A stretch of DNA of 64,000 bases, from positions 62,001 through 126,000 of the IMG/VR virus record IMGVR_UViG_3300021962_000030, one strand, 5' to 3'. This document shows, one piece after another, positions 28,801-38,973 of this stretch. A model generated the notes under the pieces. It was not told where the DNA came from. It searched no databases and saw nothing but the letters and a program-made list of their open reading frames with translations. How positions within the stretch are numbered: the stretch's first letter is position 1; every line of letters begins with the position of its first letter. The DNA comes from a virus. The translations under genes and the position numbers were made by a program.

Positions 28801-31800
28801 GTTGAGAACAGCGCCGGTATTTGCAACATAAATTACTGTTGTCCCAAGACCAACGGGATGATTGATCGTTGTTACCAACTCATATTCAGAACTTGCTCTA
28901 TATCCCCCACCAGTATTTCCGATGGATAGACTTGAAATTGTTCCAAGTCCGGAAACAGTCGCAGTTGCGCCAGCAGAAATGCGAGGTTGATATCCAAGAC
29001 CCTCTACTGTAGCAACAGAAACTATTACACCACCTCTTGGTAATTGTGTTGAATTTACATCATAACTTGTTGCTGTAGTATCACCAGTAAAGGTAATTGT
29101 TGTAATTCCAGAAACTTCAGATAGAGAATAGTCAATATTCTGCGGACTCTGGAAAACGCTATTGATCAATACAATTGCATTACTGGTAGAAATTCCAGTA
29201 ACATCAACTCTATTGCTTTGGAGATTGAATTGGCTAGAGATTCCATTAAATTGCTGGTTAAGTGAATCAAATACAACGTTGGTCGCATAAGGTTCTTCAG
29301 TTCCACCAGGAATACCAGATCTCAAGAAAGATCTACCACTAAAGGAAGAGCGAACATCATATCCAAAATAATCTTGCTCATCAGATCTTAATCCAGTAAG
29401 ATCTACGTTTCCATATGGCGGTGTTGCAAAGTAAATGCTATTATTACTAATATTGTAATTACCATAAACCTTTCTAATAATCGATGTTGCTGTGTGTAGA
29501 CCAGCAGTTGAACCCAATTGTGACCTTCTAACAAGAAGATCGCTTGTGATTCCAAGATAACCAACTGCCCTAATCAGAATGATTTCATTACCAATTTGAG
29601 CATAATCACCAGCGAAGAACGATGAAATTCCAGTAAGAGTAATAACTTCTGCTCCAAGGTTTGCTGGAACTTCAAGAGATGATGTAATCGCTGTTGAAAC
29701 TACTGGAGATTGAATCACATTATCAATTGTAATCAGACATCTACTATTCTGCTTTTTGGAAGTTAGATAGTGTTCAGTTCCAATTCCCGACGTGTTGGAA
29801 ATTGTTAGATTTGTGAATGCGAGTGCATCTTGTGCGGATGCAGCAAACTGGAACGTGGAATTATCATTCTTAATAATATAGACGGTTTCTGGAAGTTGAT
29901 CAGTGGATCCAATGCCAGGAATTGTTGCTGTAACAATTCCAATTGGCAATCCACCTTCGGCATATGTGTATACAACCTCTTCACCACTTGTAAAGAAGTG
30001 ATTTGGTAGGAATACTGACGAATTTGCAAGTATAGTGTCTATGGATGGATTGAATTCCTTTTGGAATAGTGGATAACCTTCATGATAAAGATCGAATGAA
30101 GTTTTTCGCGCAAGTTCAGTTCCTTGGAAAGTTCCATTTGCATCTGAAATTGATCCAACAGATCCAAGAACAATATCATTCTCATCCACAACACTTCTTG
30201 ATTCACCAAGAGCAAATTCAATTACTCTCACATCAACATTAATTCCAGATGCTGGAACAAATGTCAGTTCAGATACTGTACTAATTCCAGCACTAATTGT
30301 TCCCAACGAACCACTTGTCTGTAATGTAGCAAACTCCAATATTTGCACATCAGTATCATCATCAGTCATCATGACTTCTGATATTTGATATTCATCATTT
30401 GTTGTGTCATGAACACAAACTAGGCAATACGCACCTTGATAGAAGTTATTGTATTGTGCAATCTTTTCTGGAACTGTTGTGGATGCAATTGATGTATAAG
30501 AAGTTTCGATGGTTGCTCCTGGGAAGAATGTCACTCCAACGCCAGTGTCCGCTGCAGAAATTGCAATAGTTTCAACATTAAAGATGAAATCTGTCGGTGT
30601 GGTTGCATCGGGAATGAACCACAGATCCAATCCACCAGCATTCAGATTCGACTGATAGGTTCCCAATCCACTATACGTTCCACCTGATGATGAGAGCGTG
30701 TTAAATTCTATTTGAGAAACATCAACATCATCATGAATAACGGACACCTCAGTATATTCAAATTCGGTAGACGCAGAGTTTCTAATCGAAATCATAAATT
30801 TCGCTGCTCTATAAGTTGATGCAATTCCAACAACTGTATTTGTTGTTCCTGCACCGGCACCAGCACTAAGTGTCGTTGTAGATGTGAATGCATTTACACA
30901 ACCAAATCCAGAGAATCCTGTGGATGATACGGAATCATTCAGAGAGAATGTTAGTCCACTCATTTCATAATCATTAACTTCAGATTTGAATGGGTAGAAT
31001 AGGAGTTCATTCTTTCCATCTAAGTATCTGTAATCAAAATCACCAAGATCTTCGAAACTCCAAACTTTTGCATATTGATTGAGGAAACCTTGAGTGTTAT
31101 ATTGTAGAAGTGTGAGCAGCTGAACCTGTCGTTGAATCTCATAGTTTACTGATCTATCACCGACCCACATAATATACTTTTTAACCCTAACACCATCGAA
31201 GGAATCTGCAACTCCATAATTTTCAATACCAGTAGCAACTGTGAACTGGTCACTAATATCATCAATAACTAGAACTCTATTTCCAATTGCTTCAATATAA
31301 TCCTGAATAATCTTAGTCTTAAACAGAATTTGATCGGATTTTAAGGTATTGTCAATATAAAGAACGTTTTCCGTTGCGAGATCAAAATCGTAGACGGTAT
31401 TTACATCAACGTAAGATGCAAGATCTGCTAGAATTGATACAGTTCCATTATCCTGTGAGGTTTGAATACCACTTACGACACCGGAATCCGTGGTTGATTC
31501 TACAATCAGATCACTAAATTTCTTAAATCCTGCAGTGTGGTTCAGATTGCTGACAGCATCATCCCACTTATCAATCTCAACCTCAGATTTCAGAGAATAT
31601 GAGAAATATTGGTAATAGTCACTATCATGAATTCTTTGGAGAGAATTGTTTAGGAATCCAGTATTACTGTTCCATCCCTTAGTTACAATAGAGGATGCTG
31701 CAATATTCAGATTTGAATCATATACAAATGCTTCGAGAACGTCAACTTCTAATCCAGTAACGTTAGATCTGATGGAATCTCCAACTTCAAAGTTCTTAGT

Positions 31801-34800
31801 TGACGCAATTTTTACTGTTTCATTAACAGTATCCCAATAAATTACTGTACCATCATTCTGATTTGCTGTGACGGATTCTCCCGGAGAGAATGTTCCCCTC
31901 TCAAGTTCCCAATTAAATACGGGGAATTCTTCCTCGCGAATTACCTTTCCATAAGACTCTAGAGCATTGTAGACACCGGGTGTTTCTGTTCCTGACAGAT
32001 ATTCTGTCAGGTTGTATGTAATCGTTGGAGAAAGACCACCAAGATCTGGATCTGTGGCGGTAATTGTAAACAGAGCATAGTTATAATTTGCTGAATTGTA
32101 ACCAGTTCCTGACTGAGTGTTTACGACGTTGCCAAATCTGTCTACGGTAGTAATACCAACACTAGTATTCTCAATAAGAATTTTATTACCAATTACAAAT
32201 GGGAACTGTGAAGCAAAACTATATGTGGATGCGAGAGACACCACTACATCCTTACTCAGATCATTAAATTCGATTGTTCTGATTGAAGTGCCATTGATAT
32301 TGTCAACTGGAATGATATGTGGCTCACCACGAAGTCTTGTTGTATTATTAATAATTGTTACTGTGGTTTGTCCAATTTCATATTCCAATTCAACTTCATT
32401 CAGATATGTTCCGGTTACTGTATCCAGAACAATCAGATTTGGTGCAATTGTATAATTTCTACCAGCAGAGGAAATGCCTATTGATTTGAAGGAATAAGCG
32501 GGATTAACTCTAAGAATATTTGGCAGAACTGTTGTTGGTCTTAATGTTGGATCTGAGGAATAATCATATCCAATATTTGAGAAGTTTACTTTCTTAAGTG
32601 TTCCAATATTTTTACCATCAACAATTAGAACAGCATTTTCACCATATGTGGTATTGACAGAGGAAACTTGTGGCAATCTCTTGTAATTTTTGCCAGAGGA
32701 ATTTACCTTAACCTTGGCAATAGAACCAATTCCAGTTGTAGAATTTGTTGTATAGTAAAGAGCAGAACTTGTGGAAGTGTATGTATCAATCTCTGGAGTG
32801 TTTCTGATTTGGAAATCGAAGGACGATCCCAAAGTATCTTTAACAATATGCTTTCCACTATAAACACTTGACACCAGAGAAATTGCATTGTGACCAGCAA
32901 CTTCATTGTCGATAGTTACGGGAACCGTTGTGAGTGTATTCTCTGTAAGGTTGACTGGGGAGAGATTGTAATATAGTGTGTTGGGAACATTATCATTTAG
33001 TGTGAGAGTTGCTTTTGCACCAGCATCTACACCAATAGCACCACTCTTTGAAACTTCAAATACTGGAGATTCTTGTGTTGAAACAAATGCATTAAATAAT
33101 TGATTATCAATGTATAGGTCAAAATCGAAAGCACTCAAGTTGGATAGACCAAGCACATAAGATAGGGATGCATCAGACAGATCAAATTCAACAACACTAT
33201 TTCTAGTGAGAGTGAGTGGTGGGTTGATTGGAGAAAGTGTTCCAATATCGGCAGAACTAATAACTACTGCATTATTGTTCAGCGCATCATAACGACTTGT
33301 TGCCAGTTTAATTTTGTTATTGTTGACTACAATTAGGTAATAAATTGTATCATCAACCAATCCACCTGGGGATGATGTTGAGTTGAAGATTACTTTCTGC
33401 GCAGTTACAAATCCATGATTCTGAATTTGAATTTCATTTGTGACTATGTTAACATCCAAAGCGACAAAATCAACAGGATTTGCTACTAATCTATTGTGAG
33501 TTGCGTTATACTTGATTGTAACTGTGGTGGTAATTCCCGATACAACAGATAGATTGATTGCATCTCCATATTTCAGTCCATGAGTTTCGCCTGTAGATAC
33601 AGTAACTGTACGTTTTGTTGCACTTCCAATGAGTGGGTTTGCATAGTTCTTTGTGAAACTATGGTATACATCTGTGCCGAAACCGGTGAAATACATTAGA
33701 CCGGCACTTGGAGTTAAACCAAGACCGACGAAAGTTCCTGTTGATCCTAAACCAACTCTTACTGTTGCAATACCAATGATGTCATTTGTGATTTTTGCAG
33801 CATAAACTTTCGTATCACTTGCTAGAGTATATGTGCTGATGCCAGCATCTACGGACACAGTAATACCTTCACCAGCATTTGAGGTGTAAATCAATTCATC
33901 TCCTGTGCGGATATCGTGCCCAGGAATATAAATTGATCTGATGGGAATTGTTAATTGTGTGACACCAACACCTGGACTTGAGAAATATAGTGTTGAGTTG
34001 ATCCCAACAGTCCCCAATCCAACGGATTCTGATGGATCAAAATAGTATTCTCTATCTAATTTTGTTGCATAAGATGTTGTGATGCCAAAAGTTACACCAA
34101 ACTTTTGTGATTTTTCTGTGAGGGCAAATCCAACTGGGAGACTTGTTATTCCAGAAGTTCCATTCTGATCACGAAGAACTCTAATTCTTTGCGCTACTGG
34201 ATCCACATTCAGTATTTTGACTTGCTCGGGACCAAATTGATAGATATCGTTTTCTCTAACGGTTGGATATGTTAATTTACCAACAACGTTTAGATAGGTC
34301 ACTGGACCAGAGGTTGTTGATGCTGTGGAAACGGAAGATAGGAATAGGCGATTCTCTTCAAATCTAATATTATCAAATGTTGTTCTTTCGCCATCAATAT
34401 CAATCTGAACCTCATCAAGATTTGTCAGATTGTGAATTTCACTAGCGAAACCAACGTAACGATACGGAACATTACCTGTTGATCTAATGAATTGGATGTT
34501 AGATATGGTTGTTGCTGCCAAACTTACTTGAGATACGGTCTTACCATATACAAGTTCAACCTCAGCATCTACTCCATTACCACCACTTCCACTTTCATCA
34601 AATACAAGTTCATCCTTAACGGAATAATTTGATCCGCCATTTAGAACCTTAATTGCTTCAACACTTCCAGATCCAATATATTCCACCTTGCCGAAGGAAG
34701 ACCTGAAGATTTCTGGCGGTGGTAAGAATTCGTAGATACTATTCTCACTTAGAAGATTGAATGGGGTTGAATTTCTCAGCAGACGATTTGATGAGAAATC

Positions 34801-37800
34801 ATATAAATCTTGATTGTTTGTTGTGAGGAAATTAAATGCAATTGGTTTGGAATGATAAGTATCTCCAATTACATATGGGAATTGTGGTTCTCTATAAAAC
34901 TTAAATGGACCAGAGTTTGCAAGAGATCCAACGGTGCAGAAATATGCATACGTTCCGTTTGGATATTCTGGGGTAATGCAGAATCTTCCATTATGCTCAT
35001 CAAGATCTCCACTTGCATCATAGACATAATCCTGAACAAAGAAACCAGATGGATATTGTGGGGGTCTATTTGAGTTTGCTTGAATTGTATAACTGGACAA
35101 CATTCTCTTAATATCCCCAGGAGTTTGGGGATCTGAGTAACCATATGGACCATAAATTGGATTTCCATCGTATGCCCATCCCAAAATTGGAGAGTGGGAA
35201 GTTGGAGTTCTTTCAAATCCATTATCTTCAAATGTCAGATCTGGAACATATGATAATTGGCCAGATATGCGCAATTCACTCAATACAGTTCTTCTTAATA
35301 GTCTTGGCGCATATGCGTGGCAATACTGCAGACCAATTTCAGCATTCAATCCCTGGTCAATAATTCCATCATCATCAGTAATATTATTCTTTTCGATCAA
35401 TCTTCTAACAATATTGATAGTCCATGGAGTGATCTGTGCCTGGAATTTCGCACCTTCTCCAGAAGTTGTGACTACAATAAAAGTATCATTAATACTATAT
35501 CCGCCACCATTTTCGTTAATGATGACATCAACTATTTGTCCATTCTGAATAATAGGTGTAAGTAAAGCACCAGAACCAGAACCGGAAACAACGGTTAGTA
35601 GTGGATTTGTATTATAATTTTTACCTTTGTTTGCAATAATAACATCAACAACTCTTCCATTAGAAATGATTGGAGTAATTTGTGCATTTTCTCCAGATAC
35701 AATATTGAATTCTGGTTGGCGATTGTGATTTATAATATCAGCTGATCCATATCCAGATCCATTATTTGTTAGATGGACGCCATAAACTTGCCCTGAGAAG
35801 ATTGGAATCAATTTGGCGTTAAAATCTTGTCCAGATTCTGTAGATACACCAATTCTACCTCTCACCGTTAGGGTAATTGGTTCATAATTAAAGTCATGAT
35901 TTCCTGACCCAATTGAAGTTAGGTCAACATATTGCTTTGAAATATAGTAGAAATCTTTCGCAGTATTTCCAACACCAATTTCAGATAGTCTGATATTATC
36001 CTCATCAACCACAGTTACATAGTAACTGGAACCAGATACCAATCCCCCGATTGGAGTTGTGGATGGATAGTATGAAATTTTTTCACCACTATTATAATTG
36101 TGTGCCTTGATGTTGATAATATTTCCATTAATATCAATATTGCTGGGAGCACATCTGGTTAATCTATTTCTATAACCAGATCCCGGTTCTTCAATTGTTA
36201 CTGAACCAATTTTAGTCTTCTTTATAGTGGATTTGAATGTCTGTACTCCATATCCGTAAGAACCCAGGGAAATTGTATTAATTCCTGTGGATGCATCTGA
36301 TAATGACTTGTGGAGGCGAATTTTCTTTCCAACATGACCAGATGGGAATGAAACAAAATATGATGCATTCGTAGTCAATCCACTAATGATTTGTTGATTT
36401 TGTGGATTGTAAATTACCTGTTCATAATTTCTAAATCCATGATATGTTGAAAAACCAATAGTATTTTCAGTAAGATCAACTCCAGATGTTGAACCTGCAT
36501 CGAAATTAACAACATGATTAAAATCAACTAAGTTTGCAACAGCTCTAGCATTTCCATTAATCTCTGATCCACCACCACTAATTTCAATAATTGGTTGCTC
36601 AACGAAGTCAAATCCAGGATTTTCAACATCGATTCTTACCAATTTTCCAGAAATTGATAGATTTCCTGTTGCAGCAATACCTGTTGAATCACTAATGATG
36701 AGTGATGGCGGATTGATAACATCATATCCATCGCCACCAGCAGTTACAACAACATCCTCAATTGGACCATAATATACAAAATTTCTAGATTTATAGTTCA
36801 ACAACTCAACGCCGTTGATGAACATACCAATTTGACCTGGCAGAGTCTTATTCTCTACACTATCAGATTCGGGTGCTGTGAGTTTTCTAACTAGTCTTTG
36901 AGATTCAATTGGTTGCCTTGATAGATTTCTGAAAGAAAATGCTGTCAATTCTACTGTACTTTCATATCCTGGATTGATTGTTCCAGAGAATGAAACATAA
37001 AATGAATCATCACCAGTTAAGTCAGCATTAAAAATATTGTCCCTCGACTTAGCAAGACGAATAGATGTGGATGAAATTACCTTTACGAAGTAAATTCCTT
37101 CGGGAGCGACCGCATTATCTTCATCAAATGGTCTGTAAATTACGGAATCGCCAGTATAAAATGAGTGGGGTGTTGGGAAAACAAGATCTTTTCCGTTAAA
37201 TGTGCCCGAAAATGAAACAGAACGATCCTCAAGATCTAATTGTTGGTCAAGATATGATGGAATTGAACTGGATGTTACATATAATTCATTCTTATTGATT
37301 TCATCACAGTAAATATTTTGAACATTTGTTACATACTTGAGAATATCTGGATATTTTTCTGGCTGCCTTACATAAGTTTTGAGTAGATTATTTTGAATTG
37401 ATTTGATTAAATTCTTATTTGGGATCAGACTATTCTGTGTTACTTGAATGGTCTTTGGTCCAACAACGGAGGAGACGTATCCCCCAGTAAATGTATCACC
37501 ATTTGTGGCAATAAATGTTACTCTATTACCAATCACGAAAGAATGTTCATCAATAGTAGTAACTGTATAGATGAATGATGTTCCGGATGGATCTGAAATG
37601 CTGGAGATATTATAAACTAATGGAATATTGAAGATCCAATCGTTCGCTTTTTTGGAAGTTAGATCTTCACCAAGACTCTTAATATAAATTCTATCATTAG
37701 GAGTTAATTCTTCTGGTTGATCCCCAGTAACAACAAGATCCGAGATTACCCCATTTACTCTAACTTCAATCCTTTCTCTCTCTACACCACCAAAACCATA

Positions 37801-38970
37801 TACATAAATTTCCTTTCCACCGACAGCATGAAGCTTCACTTCAGTTGCAGTTGGAATTATGTCATCAATTCCAGTACAACCAAAGAATTGTGTGGTGGAT
37901 TTTGATGTATAAGTGATGTATTGAGTTGCCCCATTTTCAAGATCAACTCTCAATTGTCCAGATTCTGGGAACCCAATTGTACTGTCAACCTCAATTGTTT
38001 CTGCTGCGGCAGCAATATCAATAATATTCTTGGTCTTGGGATGAATTGAAAATGTACCAGCAACCGTACCGCTGGATACGTTAATATCTCTGTTATAATC
38101 TGAGTCTAAACTGATAATGTAGAGTTCTTTATTTTCACGTAAAATTCTTTCTACATGAGTTACTGCACCACTTGCTTGGAAGATGAAGTCATTTTCATCT
38201 TGAAAAATTGTTGAATTCAGCAGTTTTTCAGGATCTCCAGTAATAGCTTCTACTACAAGATCCTTAGTAATGCGATATTCTGCATCGGATGGTTCAATTA
38301 GAAAGTCCCTAGGGCGGATCAGTTCAACTTTCTTCCCATACAACGCATTAAAAAGAATCTTGAAAGATACTTCAGTACCTTTTGATGAATAAAAATCCTT
38401 AATATGTGATAGGAAAATTTCCTCATTCAGATTATCTGTCAGTTCCCTCTTTCTAAATCCGGGAGCAATTAGGGATTTGATCTTGAATAAAAACTGTTGA
38501 AGGAATAAGATGCTAAGATTTTTAACTTCAGATCCGGAGATGTGTGTAGACGCAACGGTTTCTGAGAATACCAATTCGTCGGGAACGTTTGACTCTAGGG
38601 ATGAAACTCCACTAAATCCGCGAGTGCATCCATAAAAATAGTTACTTTCCTTTCCATCATATAGGATGATCTCGTCATCAATCTGAATTAGACCATGGCG
38701 AAGAGGGAATCCATATGTGGAGTCAACATAGATCGTATCATCAGATGCACTCACACTTGAAGTGGTTGTTGTGCCCTCAGTTAGATTTGTTACAGCATCA
38801 AGCGATACATGTCTATCAATATTATGGAGGATGTCTAGTGGTCCCCCAGCATATTCATTAGAGATGTAGTATTGAGATAGAAATTCCTCAGCAACTGGGA
38901 ATTCTTGTTTGATGAAGTCAGGAAGTTGACTTTCAAGGATAGAACTTATCTTAACTCTTGTATCGTTCAT
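25867..38970 (-). CDS. Giant gp7-position baseplate protein with YHYH segment, 4367 aa
   Basis: At 4367 residues this is the largest gene here, lying between gp6 and gp8 where T4 encodes gp7 (1032 aa). The N-terminus (SSILESQLPDFIKQEFPVAE, then IKDFYSSKGTEVSFKILFNA) is typical of the cyanophage protein at this locus. Residues about 1255-1345 contain ILGWAYDGNPIYGPYGYSD and DLDEHNGRFCITPEYPNGTY, a YHYH-type segment. At least ten GSGY-like units are spread along the chain (GGDGYDVINPPS, NNGSGYGS, NPGSGYTNTNEP). Residues about 4170-4345 (ENLLTYSEFESGWTNTGG start) resemble a jelly-roll carbohydrate-binding domain. It is probably a wedge scaffold with surface-exposed binding modules; gp7 homology is inferred mainly from position. 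Confidence 0.8.
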   Translation of the reverse strand: MNDTRVKISSILESQLPDFIKQEFPVAEEFLSQYYISNEYAGGPLDILHNIDRHVSLDAVTNLTEGTTTTSSVSASDDTIYVDSTYGFPLRHGLIQIDDEIILYDGKESNYFYGCTRGFSGVSSLESNVPDELVFSETVASTHISGSEVKNLSILFLQQFLFKIKSLIAPGFRKRELTDNLNEEIFLSHIKDFYSSKGTEVSFKILFNALYGKKVELIRPRDFLIEPSDAEYRITKDLVVEAITGDPEKLLNSTIFQDENDFIFQASGAVTHVERILRENKELYIISLDSDYNRDINVSSGTVAGTFSIHPKTKNIIDIAAAAETIEVDSTIGFPESGQLRVDLENGATQYITYTSKSTTQFFGCTGIDDIIPTATEVKLHAVGGKEIYVYGFGGVERERIEVRVNGVISDLVVTGDQPEELTPNDRIYIKSLGEDLTSKKANDWIFNIPLVYNISSISDPSGTSFIYTVTTIDEHSFVIGNRVTFIATNGDTFTGGYVSSVVGPKTIQVTQNSLIPNKNLIKSIQNNLLKTYVRQPEKYPDILKYVTNVQNIYCDEINKNELYVTSSSIPSYLDQQLDLEDRSVSFSGTFNGKDLVFPTPHSFYTGDSVIYRPFDEDNAVAPEGIYFVKVISSTSIRLAKSRDNIFNADLTGDDSFYVSFSGTINPGYESTVELTAFSFRNLSRQPIESQRLVRKLTAPESDSVENKTLPGQIGMFINGVELLNYKSRNFVYYGPIEDVVVTAGGDGYDVINPPSLIISDSTGIAATGNLSISGKLVRIDVENPGFDFVEQPIIEISGGGSEINGNARAVANLVDFNHVVNFDAGSTSGVDLTENTIGFSTYHGFRNYEQVIYNPQNQQIISGLTTNASYFVSFPSGHVGKKIRLHKSLSDASTGINTISLGSYGYGVQTFKSTIKKTKIGSVTIEEPGSGYRNRLTRCAPSNIDINGNIINIKAHNYNSGEKISYYPSTTPIGGLVSGSSYYVTVVDEDNIRLSEIGVGNTAKDFYYISKQYVDLTSIGSGNHDFNYEPITLTVRGRIGVSTESGQDFNAKLIPIFSGQVYGVHLTNNGSGYGSADIINHNRQPEFNIVSGENAQITPIISNGRVVDVIIANKGKNYNTNPLLTVVSGSGSGALLTPIIQNGQIVDVIINENGGGYSINDTFIVVTTSGEGAKFQAQITPWTINIVRRLIEKNNITDDDGIIDQGLNAEIGLQYCHAYAPRLLRRTVLSELRISGQLSYVPDLTFEDNGFERTPTSHSPILGWAYDGNPIYGPYGYSDPQTPGDIKRMLSSYTIQANSNRPPQYPSGFFVQDYVYDASGDLDEHNGRFCITPEYPNGTYAYFCTVGSLANSGPFKFYREPQFPYVIGDTYHSKPIAFNFLTTNNQDLYDFSSNRLLRNSTPFNLLSENSIYEFLPPPEIFRSSFGKVEYIGSGSVEAIKVLNGGSNYSVKDELVFDESGSGGNGVDAEVELVYGKTVSQVSLAATTISNIQFIRSTGNVPYRYVGFASEIHNLTNLDEVQIDIDGERTTFDNIRFEENRLFLSSVSTASTTSGPVTYLNVVGKLTYPTVRENDIYQFGPEQVKILNVDPVAQRIRVLRDQNGTSGITSLPVGFALTEKSQKFGVTFGITTSYATKLDREYYFDPSESVGLGTVGINSTLYFSSPGVGVTQLTIPIRSIYIPGHDIRTGDELIYTSNAGEGITVSVDAGISTYTLASDTKVYAAKITNDIIGIATVRVGLGSTGTFVGLGLTPSAGLMYFTGFGTDVYHSFTKNYANPLIGSATKRTVTVSTGETHGLKYGDAINLSVVSGITTTVTIKYNATHNRLVANPVDFVALDVNIVTNEIQIQNHGFVTAQKVIFNSTSSPGGLVDDTIYYLIVVNNNKIKLATSRYDALNNNAVVISSADIGTLSPINPPLTLTRNSVVEFDLSDASLSYVLGLSNLSAFDFDLYIDNQLFNAFVSTQESPVFEVSKSGAIGVDAGAKATLTLNDNVPNTLYYNLSPVNLTENTLTTVPVTIDNEVAGHNAISLVSSVYSGKHIVKDTLGSSFDFQIRNTPEIDTYTSTSSALYYTTNSTTGIGSIAKVKVNSSGKNYKRLPQVSSVNTTYGENAVLIVDGKNIGTLKKVNFSNIGYDYSSDPTLRPTTVLPNILRVNPAYSFKSIGISSAGRNYTIAPNLIVLDTVTGTYLNEVELEYEIGQTTVTIINNTTRLRGEPHIIPVDNINGTSIRTIEFNDLSKDVVVSLASTYSFASQFPFVIGNKILIENTSVGITTVDRFGNVVNTQSGTGYNSANYNYALFTITATDPDLGGLSPTITYNLTEYLSGTETPGVYNALESYGKVIREEEFPVFNWELERGTFSPGESVTANQNDGTVIYWDTVNETVKIASTKNFEVGDSIRSNVTGLEVDVLEAFVYDSNLNIAASSIVTKGWNSNTGFLNNSLQRIHDSDYYQYFSYSLKSEVEIDKWDDAVSNLNHTAGFKKFSDLIVESTTDSGVVSGIQTSQDNGTVSILADLASYVDVNTVYDFDLATENVLYIDNTLKSDQILFKTKIIQDYIEAIGNRVLVIDDISDQFTVATGIENYGVADSFDGVRVKKYIMWVGDRSVNYEIQRQVQLLTLLQYNTQGFLNQYAKVWSFEDLGDFDYRYLDGKNELLFYPFKSEVNDYEMSGLTFSLNDSVSSTGFSGFGCVNAFTSTTTLSAGAGAGTTNTVVGIASTYRAAKFMISIRNSASTEFEYTEVSVIHDDVDVSQIEFNTLSSSGGTYSGLGTYQSNLNAGGLDLWFIPDATTPTDFIFNVETIAISAADTGVGVTFFPGATIETSYTSIASTTVPEKIAQYNNFYQGAYCLVCVHDTTNDEYQISEVMMTDDDTDVQILEFATLQTSGSLGTISAGISTVSELTFVPASGINVDVRVIEFALGESRSVVDENDIVLGSVGSISDANGTFQGTELARKTSFDLYHEGYPLFQKEFNPSIDTILANSSVFLPNHFFTSGEEVVYTYAEGGLPIGIVTATIPGIGSTDQLPETVYIIKNDNSTFQFAASAQDALAFTNLTISNTSGIGTEHYLTSKKQNSRCLITIDNVIQSPVVSTAITSSLEVPANLGAEVITLTGISSFFAGDYAQIGNEIILIRAVGYLGITSDLLVRRSQLGSTAGLHTATSIIRKVYGNYNISNNSIYFATPPYGNVDLTGLRSDEQDYFGYDVRSSFSGRSFLRSGIPGGTEEPYATNVVFDSLNQQFNGISSQFNLQSNRVDVTGISTSNAIVLINSVFQSPQNIDYSLSEVSGITTITFTGDTTATSYDVNSTQLPRGGVIVSVATVEGLGYQPRISAGATATVSGLGTISSLSIGNTGGGYRASSEYELVTTINHPVGLGTTVIYVANTGAVLNKLAYSSSNTISVGSALTDVSIVSVGDTFVTVGSGDVPAIAIESGSTAHINLNNPTAGIVNIGVAQTNIGNYEFIGFTTIVAGRISTDYVITNPGSGYTNTNEPLVIFDAPLHYSNIPLQYSASSPTTGIGTEATIDIVVGQGSSVISFEIKNFGYAYGNEEVLTVPIGGLTGIPTDTSYSFSEFQITVEAIASDEFAGWSIGDLQVLDSIDSLFNNVDVNFPLSINGERTSIRSRTGSDVREDALLLVFLNNVLQVPGDAYTFDGGSTIRFSTAPRFGDNCSIIFYRGTSEIDTIDVEVLDSIKVGDKVILNDGNIIYQEETRLVTDIVSTDAVTTNIYFGAGINPDETYERPLNWTRQTVDLILNGEEVGKDRELYEANIFPTTRIIKDVSIASTEIFVDNVKTFFDHDKEYPAVLQENQHDVLIHEHKYVVAAAGTCTISSGIGSVTNITITNGGVGYDNDQSPEISVGISAGIGTEDRATATVGVTTSGTIASTFITNAGIGYSNSPIESLVVLDSGTGWPNTGLAYTFSNVRLRNKFSDGSNALANVTILNGSLLDVEIVRGGYNYHEDDQLVVKVVNYEGADLILSSALTLEVSGVLAPPIIFEEPSINKELMSVSYEGDFGIISGIGTTSYTGVTTGLVFDFVIPENSFLRDTYVNGVVGVATTGISGIQTGYYFVLHESNIGDTIISLESDDSPLGIGTTFINNIFKAEAVSIAQTEAVGLGLTWVAKVTTKVSNYDDFLSGIAHSTYYGQYSWGRLFNLDRVLKKNIGAYRGENLLTYSEFESGWTNTGGVTLDYTSQLAPFSQTYGAEITTTAADTGLLNSTAVLASGTDYTYSVYIKPDLGTLAIYFGSTTGTTASVSVNFDAVIPTITNKTGTTFNETLVPQSDGWYRASFTFNAGASTAHNFVVYNENSNNCIFAVWGVQVESGVDLTPYSKVTHTAVVRNTTTTDENTYPVLRRYNNLRFKGYE

Positions 38971-38973
38971 TTT

